Below the pieces are notes generated by a model that was given only the letters and a program-made list of their open reading frames with translations, did no database searches and was not told where the DNA came from. Of a DNA stretch of 64,000 nt, positions 33,064 through 42,496 are shown piece by piece. This stretch comes from Micromonospora rubida (GTDB lineage Bacteria; Actinomycetota; Actinomycetes; Mycobacteriales; Micromonosporaceae). The DNA lies in assembly GCF_009908295.1 (NCBI RefSeq), contig NZ_JAAALO010000002.1:719490-783489 (forward strand), in the 5' to 3' direction. Within the stretch, counting starts at the first letter, position 1. Each line of letters opens with the position of its first letter. The position numbers were made by a program, and so were the translations under genes.

Positions 33064-33819
33064 CTACGCCGCCACGAGCGACCGGGGCGTGGGCATCTCG
33101 TCCCAGGTCCGGCCGTCCAGGAGCCGCCCACCGGCCTTGGGCGTGCGGCCACCCCACTGCTTGAAGAAGAACGCCGTGCCGGCCTGCCCGCACTGGTCGC
33201 GTAGGTCGGCGACCCAGGCCGGCTCCATCGGCCGACAGCCGGAGCCCGACTCGCCCCCGGCGATCAGCCAGTCGATGCCGTCGAGTTCGAGATCCGGCAG
33301 GGGACCGAGCAGGGGCTCTGCCGAGATGAATCGGACAGCGGCCGGCACCTCACGCAGGTGGTCGATCCGGGCCCGCTGGCCGCCGTCCTCGACGCTGACG
33401 CCCATCCAGACGTTGGGCGGCCAATCGAGCTGCGAGGACACCTTCGCCAGCCGCGCCGCGCGCTTGGTGAGAACCTGGTACGTGTGCCGGGGCGTCTCGT
33501 GCATCACCGCGAAAACTCTCTGCACGTACTCCACCGGCACTCGCGCGTGAAACAGATCCGACATGGAGTTGACAAAGACCGTCCTCGGCTCTCGCCAACG
33601 GCGCGGGACGTCCAGTGAATCGGGGTGCAGGGTGACTCCGAACCCCGGGCCCGAGGTGCGGGGGTCGCCGTCCACCTGGTACTTCCCAGACCCCATTGCC
33701 TTGAGGCGTCTGGCGAGAGTCAACGCGTAGCAATTGTCGCAACCCGCCGAGATCCGATCGCACCCGGTGGTGGGATTCCACGTCGCCTCGGTCCACTCGA
33801 TGGCACTCTTGTCGGCCAC
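33064..33819 (-). CDS. DUF5131 (Gp37/Gp68-like) three-Cys protein
   Basis: Protein of 251 residues starting at GTG 33819, preceded by AAGGAGG. The N-terminal WNPTTGCDRISAGCDNCYA supplies Cys20, Cys27 and Cys30 (CX6CX2C), a radical-SAM-like cluster site although the spacing is longer than CX3CX2C. Further motifs are VFVNSMSDLFH, YQVLTKRA, WMGVSVED and ISAEPLLGPLP, all family-typical. These proteins occur in phages and often beside tcmP. The cluster suggests redox or radical chemistry on an unknown substrate. It is convergent with tcmP. Confidence 0.9.
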   Translation of the reverse strand: MADKSAIEWTEATWNPTTGCDRISAGCDNCYALTLARRLKAMGSGKYQVDGDPRTSGPGFGVTLHPDSLDVPRRWREPRTVFVNSMSDLFHARVPVEYVQRVFAVMHETPRHTYQVLTKRAARLAKVSSQLDWPPNVWMGVSVEDGGQRARIDHLREVPAAVRFISAEPLLGPLPDLELDGIDWLIAGGESGSGCRPMEPAWVADLRDQCGQAGTAFFFKQWGGRTPKAGGRLLDGRTWDEMPTPRSLVAA

Positions 33820-34011
33820 GGGCCCTCCTTCCGACTGAAGAGCCAATCCTGTCGAACATCCGTACGGGTGTGAAGCGACTCGACGCATGTCGGCCAATCG
33901 CTTTTTCACCCGAAGGTGCTGGCACCCGGACAGGGGCGGAGCCGTCCTCAATTTTCCGACCCTGCGCCGCGCTGGAAGCGGGGGCGGAATCGGGCGGGAC
34001 GGGGCAGCGGA

Positions 34012-34515
34012 TCAGCGGCCGAGGACGGAGCCGCCGTTGACGCCGAGCACCTGGCCGGTGACGTACCCGGCGTCGGGGCCGGCCAGGTAGCGGACCGCCC
34101 CGGCGATGTCGTCGGGCACCCCGGCCCGCCCGACCAGGGTGGCGGCCACCCGCTTGGCGTGCCCCTCGGGGGTCATCCGGTCACCGAAGAACTCGGTCTC
34201 TGCCACGTAGCCGGGGCTGACCACGTTGACCGTGATCTGCTCCGGGCCGAGCTGTGCCGCCAGGTCGTACGCCCACCCGTGCAGCGCCGCCTTGGCCGCC
34301 GAGTACGCCCCACCGCCACCCCGCTGGGCGGCGATCGAGCTGAGCAGGATCACCCGGCCCCCGGGACGGCGCAGGACGGGCCGCAGCGCCTCGGTCAGCA
34401 GCACGGCCGTCAGCACGTTGGCGTCCAGGTTGGCCCGCCAGTGTGCGGCGACCCCGGCCAGCGTGCCGGTGTCCCCGCCCAGGTATCCGCCGGCGTTGTT
34501 GACGACAGCGTCGAC
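34012..34515 (-). pseudogene. Short-chain dehydrogenase gene lacking its 5' end
   Basis: The remaining 168 codons carry the middle and end of an SDR: VDAVVNNAGG (NNAG), ILLSSIAAQ, YSAAKAALHGW (active YxxxK), VVSPGYVAE and the C-terminal TGQVLGVNGGSVL. The nucleotide-binding TGxxxGIG and the first roughly 80 residues are missing: upstream in the frame is the ktrB promoter and coding DNA on the other strand. No start codon is placed to produce a working enzyme. So it is a truncated pseudogene, cut at the ktrB junction. Confidence 0.75.
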
Positions 34516-34596
34516 AGGCCGGCCGGCGGGACCCGGCGGCGTGGTCGAGTGGGCGTTTGGGCACCGGTGCGGCGGACGGAAAAGGAAGATTGGCTG

Positions 34597-35931
34597 GTGC
34601 GCCGGTTTTTCCGTCATCCCGTGCGGCTGGTGCCGCTCGGGTTCCTGGCGATGATCATGATCGGCACCGTCCTGCTGATGCTGCCGGCCGCGACCAACGA
34701 AGCCCGCTACACCCCGTTCACCACGGCGCTCTTCACCTCCGCCTCGGCAGTCTCCGTCACCGGCCTGACCGTGGTCGACACCCCGGACTACTGGAACGGG
34801 TTCGGATTGGTGATGATCACCGTGCTGACCCAGGTCGGCGGGCTCGGCATCCTGACCGGCGCGACCCTGGTGATCCTGGTGGTCGCCCGGCAGCTCGGGC
34901 TGCGCAACCGGCTGCTGGTGCAGGCCGAGACCGCGGAGTTCGGCGTCGGCGACGTACGCCGGCTGCTGCTGCGCATCGCCGCCACCGTCGGCGCCTGCGA
35001 GGCGGTGATGACCGCCGTCCTCGCCGGCCGGTTCTGGCTCGGCTACGACTACCCGCCCGGCCGGGCGCTCTGGTACGGCCTCTTCCACGCCGTGCAGGGG
35101 TTCAACAACGGCGGGTTCGCGCTCTTCTCCGACAGCCTGATCGGTTTCGCCCGGGACCCGTGGATCTGCCTGCCGATCGCGTTCGGCACGATCGTCGGCG
35201 GGCTGGGCTTCCCCGCGCTGTTCGAGGCGACCCGGGAGTGGCGCCGCCCGGGCCACTGGGCGATCGCCACCAAGCTCACCGTCTGGGGCAGCGCGGCACT
35301 GCTGGCGGTCGGCTTCGTCGGCCTGCTGGCGGCCGAGTGGTCCGACCCGCGCACCATCGGCACGTACGACGTGCCCGGCAAGATGCTGGCCGTCTTCACC
35401 CAGGACGCGGTGCTCCGCACCGGCGGGTTCGCCACCCTCGACATCGCGGCGCTGGACGAGGAGAGCGTTCCGCTGCTGATCGCTCTGATGTTCATCGGCG
35501 GCGGCAGCGCCAGCACCGCCGGCGGGATCAAGGTCTCCACGTTCTTCCTGCTCGGCTTCGCCATGTGGGCCGAGCTGCGCGGCGAGCCGGACGTCACGGT
35601 GGGCCGCCGCCGGGTGGCCACGGCGAGCCTGCGGCAGGCGCTGACCGTGGCGCTGATCAGCGTCGCGCTCGTGGTCGGCGGCACGGTCGTCCTGCTGCTG
35701 CTGACCGAGGGACTGCCCTACCACCGGGCGCTGCTGGAGGTGACGTCGGCGTTCAGCACCACCGGCCTGTCCACGGGCGTCGCAACGACCGTCGCCGACC
35801 CGGAGAGGCTCGTCCTGACCCTGCTGATGTACGTCGGCCGGGTCGGACCGCTCACCCTCGGGTCCGCGATCGCGTTGAACACCCGACGACGCCTGTACCG
35901 CTACCCGGAGGAGCAACCCATTGTCGGTTAG
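34597..35931 (+). CDS. ktrB: Trk/Ktr potassium-uptake channel subunit
   Basis: Integral membrane cation channel of 444 residues. It has the four-repeat TrkH/KtrB fold with filter-type loops: SVTGLTVVDTPDYW, GFNNGGFALFSDS, RTGGFATLDIAAL and TGLSTGVA, each with conserved Gly. The start GTG 34597 has AAGGAAG nine bases before it and fits MRRFFRHPVRLVP; the earlier GTG 34567 is less likely. It overlaps the next gene ktrA by 11 bases. Imports K+, likely in response to osmotic or pH change. Confidence 0.88.
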   Translation: MRRFFRHPVRLVPLGFLAMIMIGTVLLMLPAATNEARYTPFTTALFTSASAVSVTGLTVVDTPDYWNGFGLVMITVLTQVGGLGILTGATLVILVVARQLGLRNRLLVQAETAEFGVGDVRRLLLRIAATVGACEAVMTAVLAGRFWLGYDYPPGRALWYGLFHAVQGFNNGGFALFSDSLIGFARDPWICLPIAFGTIVGGLGFPALFEATREWRRPGHWAIATKLTVWGSAALLAVGFVGLLAAEWSDPRTIGTYDVPGKMLAVFTQDAVLRTGGFATLDIAALDEESVPLLIALMFIGGGSASTAGGIKVSTFFLLGFAMWAELRGEPDVTVGRRRVATASLRQALTVALISVALVVGGTVVLLLLTEGLPYHRALLEVTSAFSTTGLSTGVATTVADPERLVLTLLMYVGRVGPLTLGSAIALNTRRRLYRYPEEQPIVG

Positions 35932-36589
35932 GAACACGGACGACAAAGGAATCGTGGTGATCGGTCTCGGGCGGTTCGGCTGCCACCTGGCCACGTCGCT
36001 GACCCAGCTCGACCACGACGTGCTCGCCATCGACCGCGGCGCCGGCCAGGTGCAGAGGTGGTCCCAGTACCTGGACCGGGTGGTGCAGGCGGACGCCACC
36101 GAGGAGGCAGCGCTGCGCCAGCTCGGGGTGACCGGCTTCCGGCGGGTGGTGGTGGCGATCGGCGCCTCGGTGGAGGCCAGCGTGCTGACCGTCCTCGCGC
36201 TGACCGAGCTGGGCGTACCGCAGATCTGGGCCCGGGCGACCTCGGACAAGCACGCCAAGATCCTCGGCTCGGTCGGTGCCCATCATGTGATCTTCCCGGA
36301 GGCGGAGACCGGTGAGCGGGTGGCGCACCTCATCGTCAGCAAGATGCTGGACTTCATCGAGTTCGGCGACGACTTCGCCATCGCCAAGGTCCGGGTGCCG
36401 GAAACCCTGGTCGGGCGGCCACTGCGCGAGCTGGCCCTGGCGGACCGCTACGGGGTGATGGTGGTCGGCGCGAAGCTGCCCGGTGAGCGGTTCCGGTACA
36501 CGGACCCCGCCACCGTGCTCACCGCGGGCAGCGTGCTGGTCGTGGAGGGGAGCGTCGCCCAGGTGCAGCGCTTCGCCTCGCTGACCTGA
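35921..36589 (+). CDS. ktrA: Ktr/Trk potassium-uptake regulatory subunit
   Basis: Cytosolic RCK protein of 222 residues that gates KtrB. The N-terminal domain has VIGLGRFGCHLA (nucleotide-binding GxGxxG) and DATEEAALRQLG; the C-terminal domain has PLRELALADRYGVMVVGAKL and ends in a TrkA-C fold. It starts at TTG 35921, with GGAGGAG seven bases before it, inside the ktrB end. This gives tight coupling. Likely binds ATP/ADP or NAD(H). Confidence 0.92.
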   Translation: MSVRNTDDKGIVVIGLGRFGCHLATSLTQLDHDVLAIDRGAGQVQRWSQYLDRVVQADATEEAALRQLGVTGFRRVVVAIGASVEASVLTVLALTELGVPQIWARATSDKHAKILGSVGAHHVIFPEAETGERVAHLIVSKMLDFIEFGDDFAIAKVRVPETLVGRPLRELALADRYGVMVVGAKLPGERFRYTDPATVLTAGSVLVVEGSVAQVQRFASLT

Positions 36590-36593
36590 CCGG

Positions 36594-38255
36594 TCACTTG
36601 CCCTTGGCCTTGCCGGCCTTCTCGGCCTTCGCAGGCTTCGCGGGCTTCTCGGCCTTCGCGGGCTTCGCCTTGGACCCGCCACCGGAGCCGCTTCCGCCCG
36701 AGGAGCCCGAAGACCCGGCACCGGCCTTCGCGACCGTCGCCTTCTTCTTGGTGGGCTTCGCCGGGGCCTTGGTGGTCGGCACCGACCCGGCCACCCCGGA
36801 GACCTGCACCCGGCAGGCCGCGCCGCCGAGGCGGAACTCCACCGGCAGCGGATTCGTCCCCGTGTACCGGCCGGCGAGGGCGAGCTTGCGGGCGGCGCCG
36901 GGGGCCAGCGCAGCCTGCGTCGCGGCGGGCCGGACCTCGACGGTGCGGCCCTGCTGCCGGACAGCCGGGTCGGCCTTCGTCACCGTCTGCTGGCCGGGGA
37001 AGGTGAAGCTCATCGTCCAGTCCCGCAGCTCGCGGTCGCCGCTGTTGGTCAGGGTCAGCTCGGCCGAGAAGTCCTTGCCGGAGTCCCTGCGCAGCGCGTA
37101 GTCGACGGCGCAGGTGGGCGGCCCGGTCAGCCCCATCCGGGCCTCCGTGGGCTGGTCCACGCCGCCGCTGGCCGGGCTGCGGGAGGTCACCCCCCACATC
37201 GTCGCGGTCACCGCGACCAGGCCCGCCGCCGCCACCCCCGCCTCGACCCTGCGCCGCCGGGTGGCGGCCCGGCGGCTGCGGGTACGCCCGGAGAACGGCA
37301 GCGCGTCGGTGTCGGTCGACCAGGGCAGGATCGTGGTGCCGGCGTTGGCCAGCGCGGCCGGGTCGAGCTGGCTCCCGTCGACCGCCCCGGGGGCCGGCGA
37401 CACCGGCACCGCAGCCAGCATCCCGGCGGCCTCGGCGAGCGTACGGGCCACCTCGGCGGTGGCCGGGCGGTCCACGGGGCTCTTGGCCAGGCAGCGGCGC
37501 ACCAGCCCGGCGACCTCGTCGGGCAGCCCCGGCACCGCCGGCATCGGCTCCGGTTCGGCGTACATGTGCGCGCGGAGCATCTGGGTGGTGGTGCTCGCCT
37601 GCCAGGGCAGCCGGCCGGTGAGCATCCGGTACAGCAGCAGGCCGACGGCGTACACGTCGGTGGCCGGGGAGACCTGGCCGTTGTCCAGCCGCTCCGGCGC
37701 CAGGTACGCGGGGGTGCCGAGCAGGGTGCCGTCCGGCCCCTTCTCGCTCTCCCCGGTCAGCGCCGAGATGCCGAAGTCGACCACCTTCACCCCGGTCGAG
37801 GTGAGCATGACGTTGCCCGGGGTCACGTCCCGGTGCACCACGCCCCGGGCGTGCGCGGTGGCCAGCCCCGAGGAGACCTCCGCACCGATCGTCACCGCCT
37901 CCCGCCAGGGCAGCGTGCCGTCCCGGCCGAGCCGGGCGCTCAGCGGGCCGCCGTCGATCAGCTCCATGACGACGTACGGGACGGTCAGCCCGACCTGCTC
38001 GGACTCGCCGTAGTCGTACACTCCCGTGATGTTGGGGTGGCAGAGCCGGGCGGCGGCCTGCGCCTCGATCCGGATCCGGTGCCGGAACGCCCGGTCGCTG
38101 GCCAGCCGGGAGGCGAGCACCTTCACCGCCACCTGCCGGCCCAGCACCTCGTCGTACCCTCGCCACACGACGGACATGCCGCCCGCGCCGAGTTGCTCGA
38201 TCAGCCGGTATCGCTCACCGAGCAGCTGTGCGCCGTTACGGACCGCTCCACCCAT
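36594..38255 (-). CDS. Receptor-type Ser/Thr kinase with extracellular CBM2-like domain
   Basis: Protein of 553 residues. The kinase domain (14-275) has LGAGGMSVVWRG, VAVKVL (Lys45) and DFGIS (Asp160). The catalytic loop reads HRDVTPGN (141-148), where family members normally have Lys in place of Thr145. A TM helix is near 337-356. The extracellular part (382-485) matches a CBM2 domain, with Cys382 and Cys481 in the disulfide positions and a Trp at 413. A Lys/Ala-Pro tail follows. The ligand is probably a polysaccharide. It is convergent with ktrA. Confidence 0.88.
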   Translation of the reverse strand: MGGAVRNGAQLLGERYRLIEQLGAGGMSVVWRGYDEVLGRQVAVKVLASRLASDRAFRHRIRIEAQAAARLCHPNITGVYDYGESEQVGLTVPYVVMELIDGGPLSARLGRDGTLPWREAVTIGAEVSSGLATAHARGVVHRDVTPGNVMLTSTGVKVVDFGISALTGESEKGPDGTLLGTPAYLAPERLDNGQVSPATDVYAVGLLLYRMLTGRLPWQASTTTQMLRAHMYAEPEPMPAVPGLPDEVAGLVRRCLAKSPVDRPATAEVARTLAEAAGMLAAVPVSPAPGAVDGSQLDPAALANAGTTILPWSTDTDALPFSGRTRSRRAATRRRRVEAGVAAAGLVAVTATMWGVTSRSPASGGVDQPTEARMGLTGPPTCAVDYALRRDSGKDFSAELTLTNSGDRELRDWTMSFTFPGQQTVTKADPAVRQQGRTVEVRPAATQAALAPGAARKLALAGRYTGTNPLPVEFRLGGAACRVQVSGVAGSVPTTKAPAKPTKKKATVAKAGAGSSGSSGGSGSGGGSKAKPAKAEKPAKPAKAEKAGKAKGK

Positions 38256-38325
38256 GGTCGGAGTTTTTGCCCGACCCGGGCATTCCTAACCCTTGGCGGC
38301 CAGATTCGGTCGACCAATCACCCGA

Positions 38326-39879
38326 TCAGGCGGTCGCGAGCAGTTGGTCCACCGGGGCGTAGTCGTCTGTGAGCACCAGCGCGTCGCCGACGAACGCGGC
38401 CAGCACCTCGCCGGAGAGCACGCCCGCCGCCTCGGGCAGCCCGGACACCCGCTGTTGCAGCGGGGCCAGCGGCAGCGGCGCGTCGGAGGCGACGATGAGG
38501 AAGTTGGACCCCACCAGCCCGGCGACCGCGTCGGGCGGGGCGACCAGGGCGACGTGCCGGAACGCGGCGGCGACGGTGGCCAGCTCGCTGCGGACGAACC
38601 GGCCGGGCGGGTAGTCGATGACGTTCTGCACGTAGATCCCGCCCGGGCGCAGCACCCGGTCGACCTCGTCGGCCATCTCCCGGGTGGCCAGGTGCCAGGG
38701 CACCACGAGGTGCCCGAAGGCGTCGCCGACCACCAGGTCACGGCTGTCGGTGGCCTCCCGGCCGATCAGCATCCGGGCGTCACCGATCTCGGCGCGCAGG
38801 CCCGGGCCGGAGCGCACGCCGAGCTTCTCGCGGTCCAGCTCGACCAGGCCGCCGTCGATCTCGAAGACCAGGTTGCCGGTGCCGGGCCGGGTGGCGGTCA
38901 GGTAGCGCGGCACGGTGAAGCCGCCGCCGCCCAGGTGCAGGGCGTCCAGCCGCTGCCCGGCCGGCGCGGCCACGTCGGCCGCCGCGCCGATCCACTGCGT
39001 GTACGCGTACTTCAGGTAGGTCGGGTCGTTCAGGTCGACGTACGAGTGCTGGGCGGAGTTGAGCAGCAGCGTCCGCCCGGACGGGCGATCCGGATCGGTC
39101 TCCACCGACGCGCAGTGGTACGCCGTCTCCACGTCGCACGGGTTCGGGGCGACCGTGGTCAGCCCTGCCCCGACCAGCCCCAGCACCGCCACCGCGACCT
39201 TCGCCCGGCCGGGACCGGGCAGCCCGGCACGCCCCAGCCGGTGCAGGTACGCCCCCAGGCCCAGCCCGGTGACGCCGAGCAGCACCGCCAGGGCGAGCAC
39301 GATCGCGGTGCTGGGCAGCGCGGCCACCAGCACGAACCCGGTCGACAGGGTGGCCGTGATGCCGCCGAGCGTGCCGATGCCGGAGAGCCGGCCGACCACC
39401 TGACCGGTGCGCCGCAGGTCGGCGAGCTGGAGCTTGACCACCAGCGGGGTGACCGCCGAGAGCAGCGCCGCCGGCACGAACACGGCGAGCGCGGTGAGCA
39501 GCAGGACGGCGCTGGCCGCCCCGCCGCGCAGCAGCTCGCCGGCGTACCGGACGACCGGGAGGGTGATCGCGGTGGCGATGCCGGCGAGCACCAGCGCCGG
39601 GGCGATCAGGGTGCGCGGGTCCCGCCGGTCGGCCAGCCAGCCGCCGGTCCACGCCCCGTACGCGATCGCGGCCAGCGCGATGCCGATGACGGAACTGGTG
39701 ACCTGGAGGGTGACCCCCACGTAGGGGCCGACCAGGCGCAGCGAGACGGTCTCCAGCACCAGCACCGCGCCGCTGGAGAGGAAGACCAGGAACGCGGCGA
39801 GACCGTTGGGCAGGGCGTGGCCTGCGGGCGACGCGGGCCGCGCCGGCTCCACCGCGACGTCGGAGGATGAGCTGCTCAC
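38326..39879 (-). CDS. Fused membrane / spermidine-synthase-like protein
   Basis: Protein of 517 residues. Residues 25-240 have about eight TM helices of an MFS-like fold, while residues 290-517 are a spermidine-synthase-like AdoMet domain with LHLGGGGFTVPRYL, VFEIDGGLVELDR and GDARMLIG. Catalytic Asp in DVVVGDAFG is present as VVGDAFGH. This fusion is a widespread bacterial family. It may make an aminopropyl or other transfer at the membrane; the substrate is not known. Alone on the strand, downstream of a coiled-coil protein gene. Confidence 0.85.
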   Translation of the reverse strand: MSSSSSDVAVEPARPASPAGHALPNGLAAFLVFLSSGAVLVLETVSLRLVGPYVGVTLQVTSSVIGIALAAIAYGAWTGGWLADRRDPRTLIAPALVLAGIATAITLPVVRYAGELLRGGAASAVLLLTALAVFVPAALLSAVTPLVVKLQLADLRRTGQVVGRLSGIGTLGGITATLSTGFVLVAALPSTAIVLALAVLLGVTGLGLGAYLHRLGRAGLPGPGRAKVAVAVLGLVGAGLTTVAPNPCDVETAYHCASVETDPDRPSGRTLLLNSAQHSYVDLNDPTYLKYAYTQWIGAAADVAAPAGQRLDALHLGGGGFTVPRYLTATRPGTGNLVFEIDGGLVELDREKLGVRSGPGLRAEIGDARMLIGREATDSRDLVVGDAFGHLVVPWHLATREMADEVDRVLRPGGIYVQNVIDYPPGRFVRSELATVAAAFRHVALVAPPDAVAGLVGSNFLIVASDAPLPLAPLQQRVSGLPEAAGVLSGEVLAAFVGDALVLTDDYAPVDQLLATA

Positions 39880-39915
39880 CGTCGCGATGGTACGCAGCGG
39901 ACCGGGCAGTCCGGG

Positions 39916-40965
39916 TCAGTACATCGAGAGATGAACATGGTTCGTGTGGTCGGCGGCGGGACTGCCGCTGCCGCCGTACGCCCGCCATCCGGTGTTCGGC
40001 GTCCAGATCTGCCGGTACCAGATCACGTAGAGCACCCCGAGCCGGCTGGCGTTGTTCTTGTAGTAGCTGGCCAGGCTGTCGCCGTACGCCTTGTCGCCGC
40101 CGCTGGCCGTCTCGTCCTTGAAGCCGCTGGTGGCGGCGGCGAAGTCGCAGGCCCGCCCCTTGGGGTGCTCGCCGCCGCCGCCGCTGCGGTGGCAGGAGAC
40201 GTACCGCTTGTAGCCGGCGGCCTTGGCCTGTTGCATGGCGTGCAGGGTGCGCGGGGTGATGCAGCCGGAGGTGGTCGGGTCGTTGACCGAGCAGGACTCC
40301 GAGGGCCAGGACCCGTCGGAGTTGCGCGGGGCCGGCTTCGCCGAGGAGGAGCCGCCGCTGAACCCGGCGCCGCTGCCGGAGCTGACCGCCGCCAACGCCT
40401 TCTCGGCCTCCTGCTTCTTCTTCGCGAGCGCGGCGAGCTGCTTCCGCTGCTCGCGAACCTCGGTGTCGATGCCGATCTGGGCGCGGGTCGCCTCGTCCCG
40501 GGCCTGGGCCAGGTCGCGCAGCCGGCGGCTGTCCCGCTGGGCCATCACGTCCAGCTCGGCGGCGCGACGCAGGAACGACTCCGGCGACGCGCTCTGCAGC
40601 AGCAGCGCCGGGGCGCTCACCCGCCCCATTCGGTACGAATGCACGGCCACCTCGCCGACCTGCACGGTCAGCTCCACCAGCCGGGTCTCCACCGCCTTGA
40701 GCTGGCCGGTCAGCAACTGCTGCCGGCGCTTGGAGTTGTCCAGCTTCGCCTTGGCCTCGATGTGCCCCTTGGCCGCGGCCTCCAGCGCATCGCGGAGCTG
40801 CTTCGTCCCGCCCTCGTTCGGTTCGGCCGAGGCGGGCACCGCGCCGACGCCGAGCAGCAGCGCGACGGCGACCAGCAGCACGGTCAGCGGCCCTCGGCCG
40901 CGACGGCCCGGCAGCGCGGTCAGCGGCCCGTTGCCGCGGCGCCGGATGAGGCTGGTACTGGGCAC
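39916..40965 (-). CDS. Secreted coiled-coil protein with M15-like C-terminal domain
   Basis: Protein of 349 residues. A long signal peptide ends at ASAEP near residue 47. Residues 53-200 form a coiled coil (EAKAKLDNSKRRQQLL, RDEATRAQIGIDTEVREQ), then a Ser/Gly linker. The C-terminus (220-349) has EHPKGRACDFA and DHTNHVHLS, with the His-Asp-His pattern of LAS or D,D-peptidases, resembling the ARB_07466-type domain. It likely acts on cell wall in a coiled-coil-controlled way, as for RipA/PcsB-like proteins. Zinc binding is inferred. Confidence 0.82.
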   Translation of the reverse strand: MPSTSLIRRRGNGPLTALPGRRGRGPLTVLLVAVALLLGVGAVPASAEPNEGGTKQLRDALEAAAKGHIEAKAKLDNSKRRQQLLTGQLKAVETRLVELTVQVGEVAVHSYRMGRVSAPALLLQSASPESFLRRAAELDVMAQRDSRRLRDLAQARDEATRAQIGIDTEVREQRKQLAALAKKKQEAEKALAAVSSGSGAGFSGGSSSAKPAPRNSDGSWPSESCSVNDPTTSGCITPRTLHAMQQAKAAGYKRYVSCHRSGGGGEHPKGRACDFAAATSGFKDETASGGDKAYGDSLASYYKNNASRLGVLYVIWYRQIWTPNTGWRAYGGSGSPAADHTNHVHLSMY

Positions 40966-41241
40966 GGGCAGCGTCCCTTCCCTCGACCGCCGGCCCGGTC
41001 GTCCTCGGCACGGCGGCGTCCTCCACCGGCGCCGGGTGGCGGCCTGCTGGGCGGAGACCGCCGGTCAGGATACCGGACCGGCGGCCGGCCGCCAGCCCCG
41101 CGACATCGCCAGATGACGATGTCGATGCAGCGTCGCCAACCGGCCGCGAATCGGGTCGGTCGGACCGGCCGGATCGCCGCCCGGTCGTGCAGCGGGTCGG
41201 GCAGGCCGGCAGGGTCGCCGACCCGCCGCGAAGCGGGCCGG

Positions 41242-42051
41242 TCAGCCCATGCCGAGGGCGTCGAGGGCCTCGGCCCAGACCTGCTCGTTCGCGGCGACCA
41301 GCAGGCCCCGGCCCCCATCGGCCGGGTGGTACTCACTGCCGTCGAACCGGCGGGCCACCCCGCCGGCCTGGCGGACCAGCAGCACCCCCGGGGCGTGGTC
41401 CCAGGGCAGGGTTCGCCAGAAGAGCACGAACTGCTGGGAGCCGACGAGCAGGTCAAGATATTCCCGGCCGGCGCAGTGCTGGCCGGGCAGCAGCTCGCCG
41501 ATTCGTTCCCCGCCGGCCTCGGCACGCCGCCGGGCCTCCGGCGACAGGAACCGGGTCATCGCGGTGCCGCGCAGGCTGCCGAGCGGCGGCACCTCCTCGG
41601 CGGTGCGCACCGGGCCGCCGTTCACGAGGGTCCCCTCGCCCGCCCGGGCGACGGCCAGCGTTCCCGCCAGCGGGTCGAGCACCCACGAGGCGACCGGCGC
41701 CCCATCGGTCAGCAGCGCCACCATCAGGGCGAACGGCCGCTTCCCGGCGGCGAAGTTGGAGGTGCCGTCGATCGGGTCGACCAGCCAGACGTCCCCGTCG
41801 TCGCGCAGGTGATCCAGCAGGCCCGGGTCCTCGGCCGCAGCCTCCTCGCCGACCACCAACGAGCCGGGGCGCAGCCGGCGCAGCCCGGCGCTGATCAGCT
41901 CCTCGGCCCGCTGGTCGGCGACGGTGACCAGCTCGCCGGGCGCCTTCTCGGCGACGTCGGCGACGTCCAGCTTTCCGAACAGTGGCAGCACGACGTCCGC
42001 CGCGGCCCGGTGCAGCAGCTCCGCGACATCGTCCAGCAGGGTGTCAGCCAC
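41242..42051 (-). CDS. Inositol monophosphatase family phosphatase
   Basis: Protein of 269 residues. It has the family Mg2+-binding set: GEEAAAED (Glu), [13 protein letters not shown] (DxxDGT motif) and [15 protein letters not shown] (WD motif). It hydrolyses inositol-1-phosphate or a similar phosphoester. It overlaps the response regulator by eight bases, so the gene is in the signalling operon and is translated with it. Its role next to signalling genes is unclear. Confidence 0.9.
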   Translation of the reverse strand: MADTLLDDVAELLHRAAADVVLPLFGKLDVADVAEKAPGELVTVADQRAEELISAGLRRLRPGSLVVGEEAAAEDPGLLDHLRDDGDVWLVDPIDGTSNFAAGKRPFALMVALLTDGAPVASWVLDPLAGTLAVARAGEGTLVNGGPVRTAEEVPPLGSLRGTAMTRFLSPEARRRAEAGGERIGELLPGQHCAGREYLDLLVGSQQFVLFWRTLPWDHAPGVLLVRQAGGVARRFDGSEYHPADGGRGLLVAANEQVWAEALDALGMG

Positions 42052-42496
42052 GCGGCGGCAACTTCACCACGCTGACGAAGAACTCGTCGATCTGCCGGAC
42101 CACCGAGATGAACTGCTCGAAGTCCACCGGCTTGGTGACGTACGCGTTCGCGTGCAGCTGGTAGCTGCGCAGGATGTCCTCGTCGGCCTGGGACGTGGTC
42201 AGCACCACCACCGGGATGCGGCAGAGCTGCTCGTCCTGCTTGATCTCCTCCAGCACCTCCCGGCCGTCGCGGCGGGGCAGGTTGAGGTCGAGCAGGATCA
42301 GGTCCGGCGCGACGGCGTCCGCGAACTGACCCTCCCGCCGCAGGTAGGCCAGCGCCTCGTCGCCGTCGGAGACGACGGTCAGCCGATTGCGCAACTTGTG
42401 CTCCTCGAACGCCTCCTGGGTCATCAACACGTCACCCGGGTCGTCCTCGACGAGCAGGACCTCGATCGGGCTCCTGCCGTCCGCTGGCGCGGTCAT
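42044..42496 (-). CDS. Single-domain response regulator (Rcp1-like)
   Basis: Protein of 150 residues with only a receiver domain. The acidic pair EDDPGD and phospho-acceptor in [13 protein letters not shown] (Asp69) are present, with Thr/Ser and Lys in VVLTTSQ and VTKPVD. It has no output domain, so it acts by contact or phosphotransfer, as in cyanobacterial Rcp1. It overlaps the histidine kinase by four bases (ATGA). Confidence 0.92.
   Translation of the reverse strand: MTAPADGRSPIEVLLVEDDPGDVLMTQEAFEEHKLRNRLTVVSDGDEALAYLRREGQFADAVAPDLILLDLNLPRRDGREVLEEIKQDEQLCRIPVVVLTTSQADEDILRSYQLHANAYVTKPVDFEQFISVVRQIDEFFVSVVKLPPRG

Noticed and set aside
34516..36258. Minus-strand extension of the SDR remnant through the ktr genes
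   Set aside because: It is only an antisense frame of ktrB and ktrA, with no SDR motifs beyond the VDAVVNNAG start of homology.
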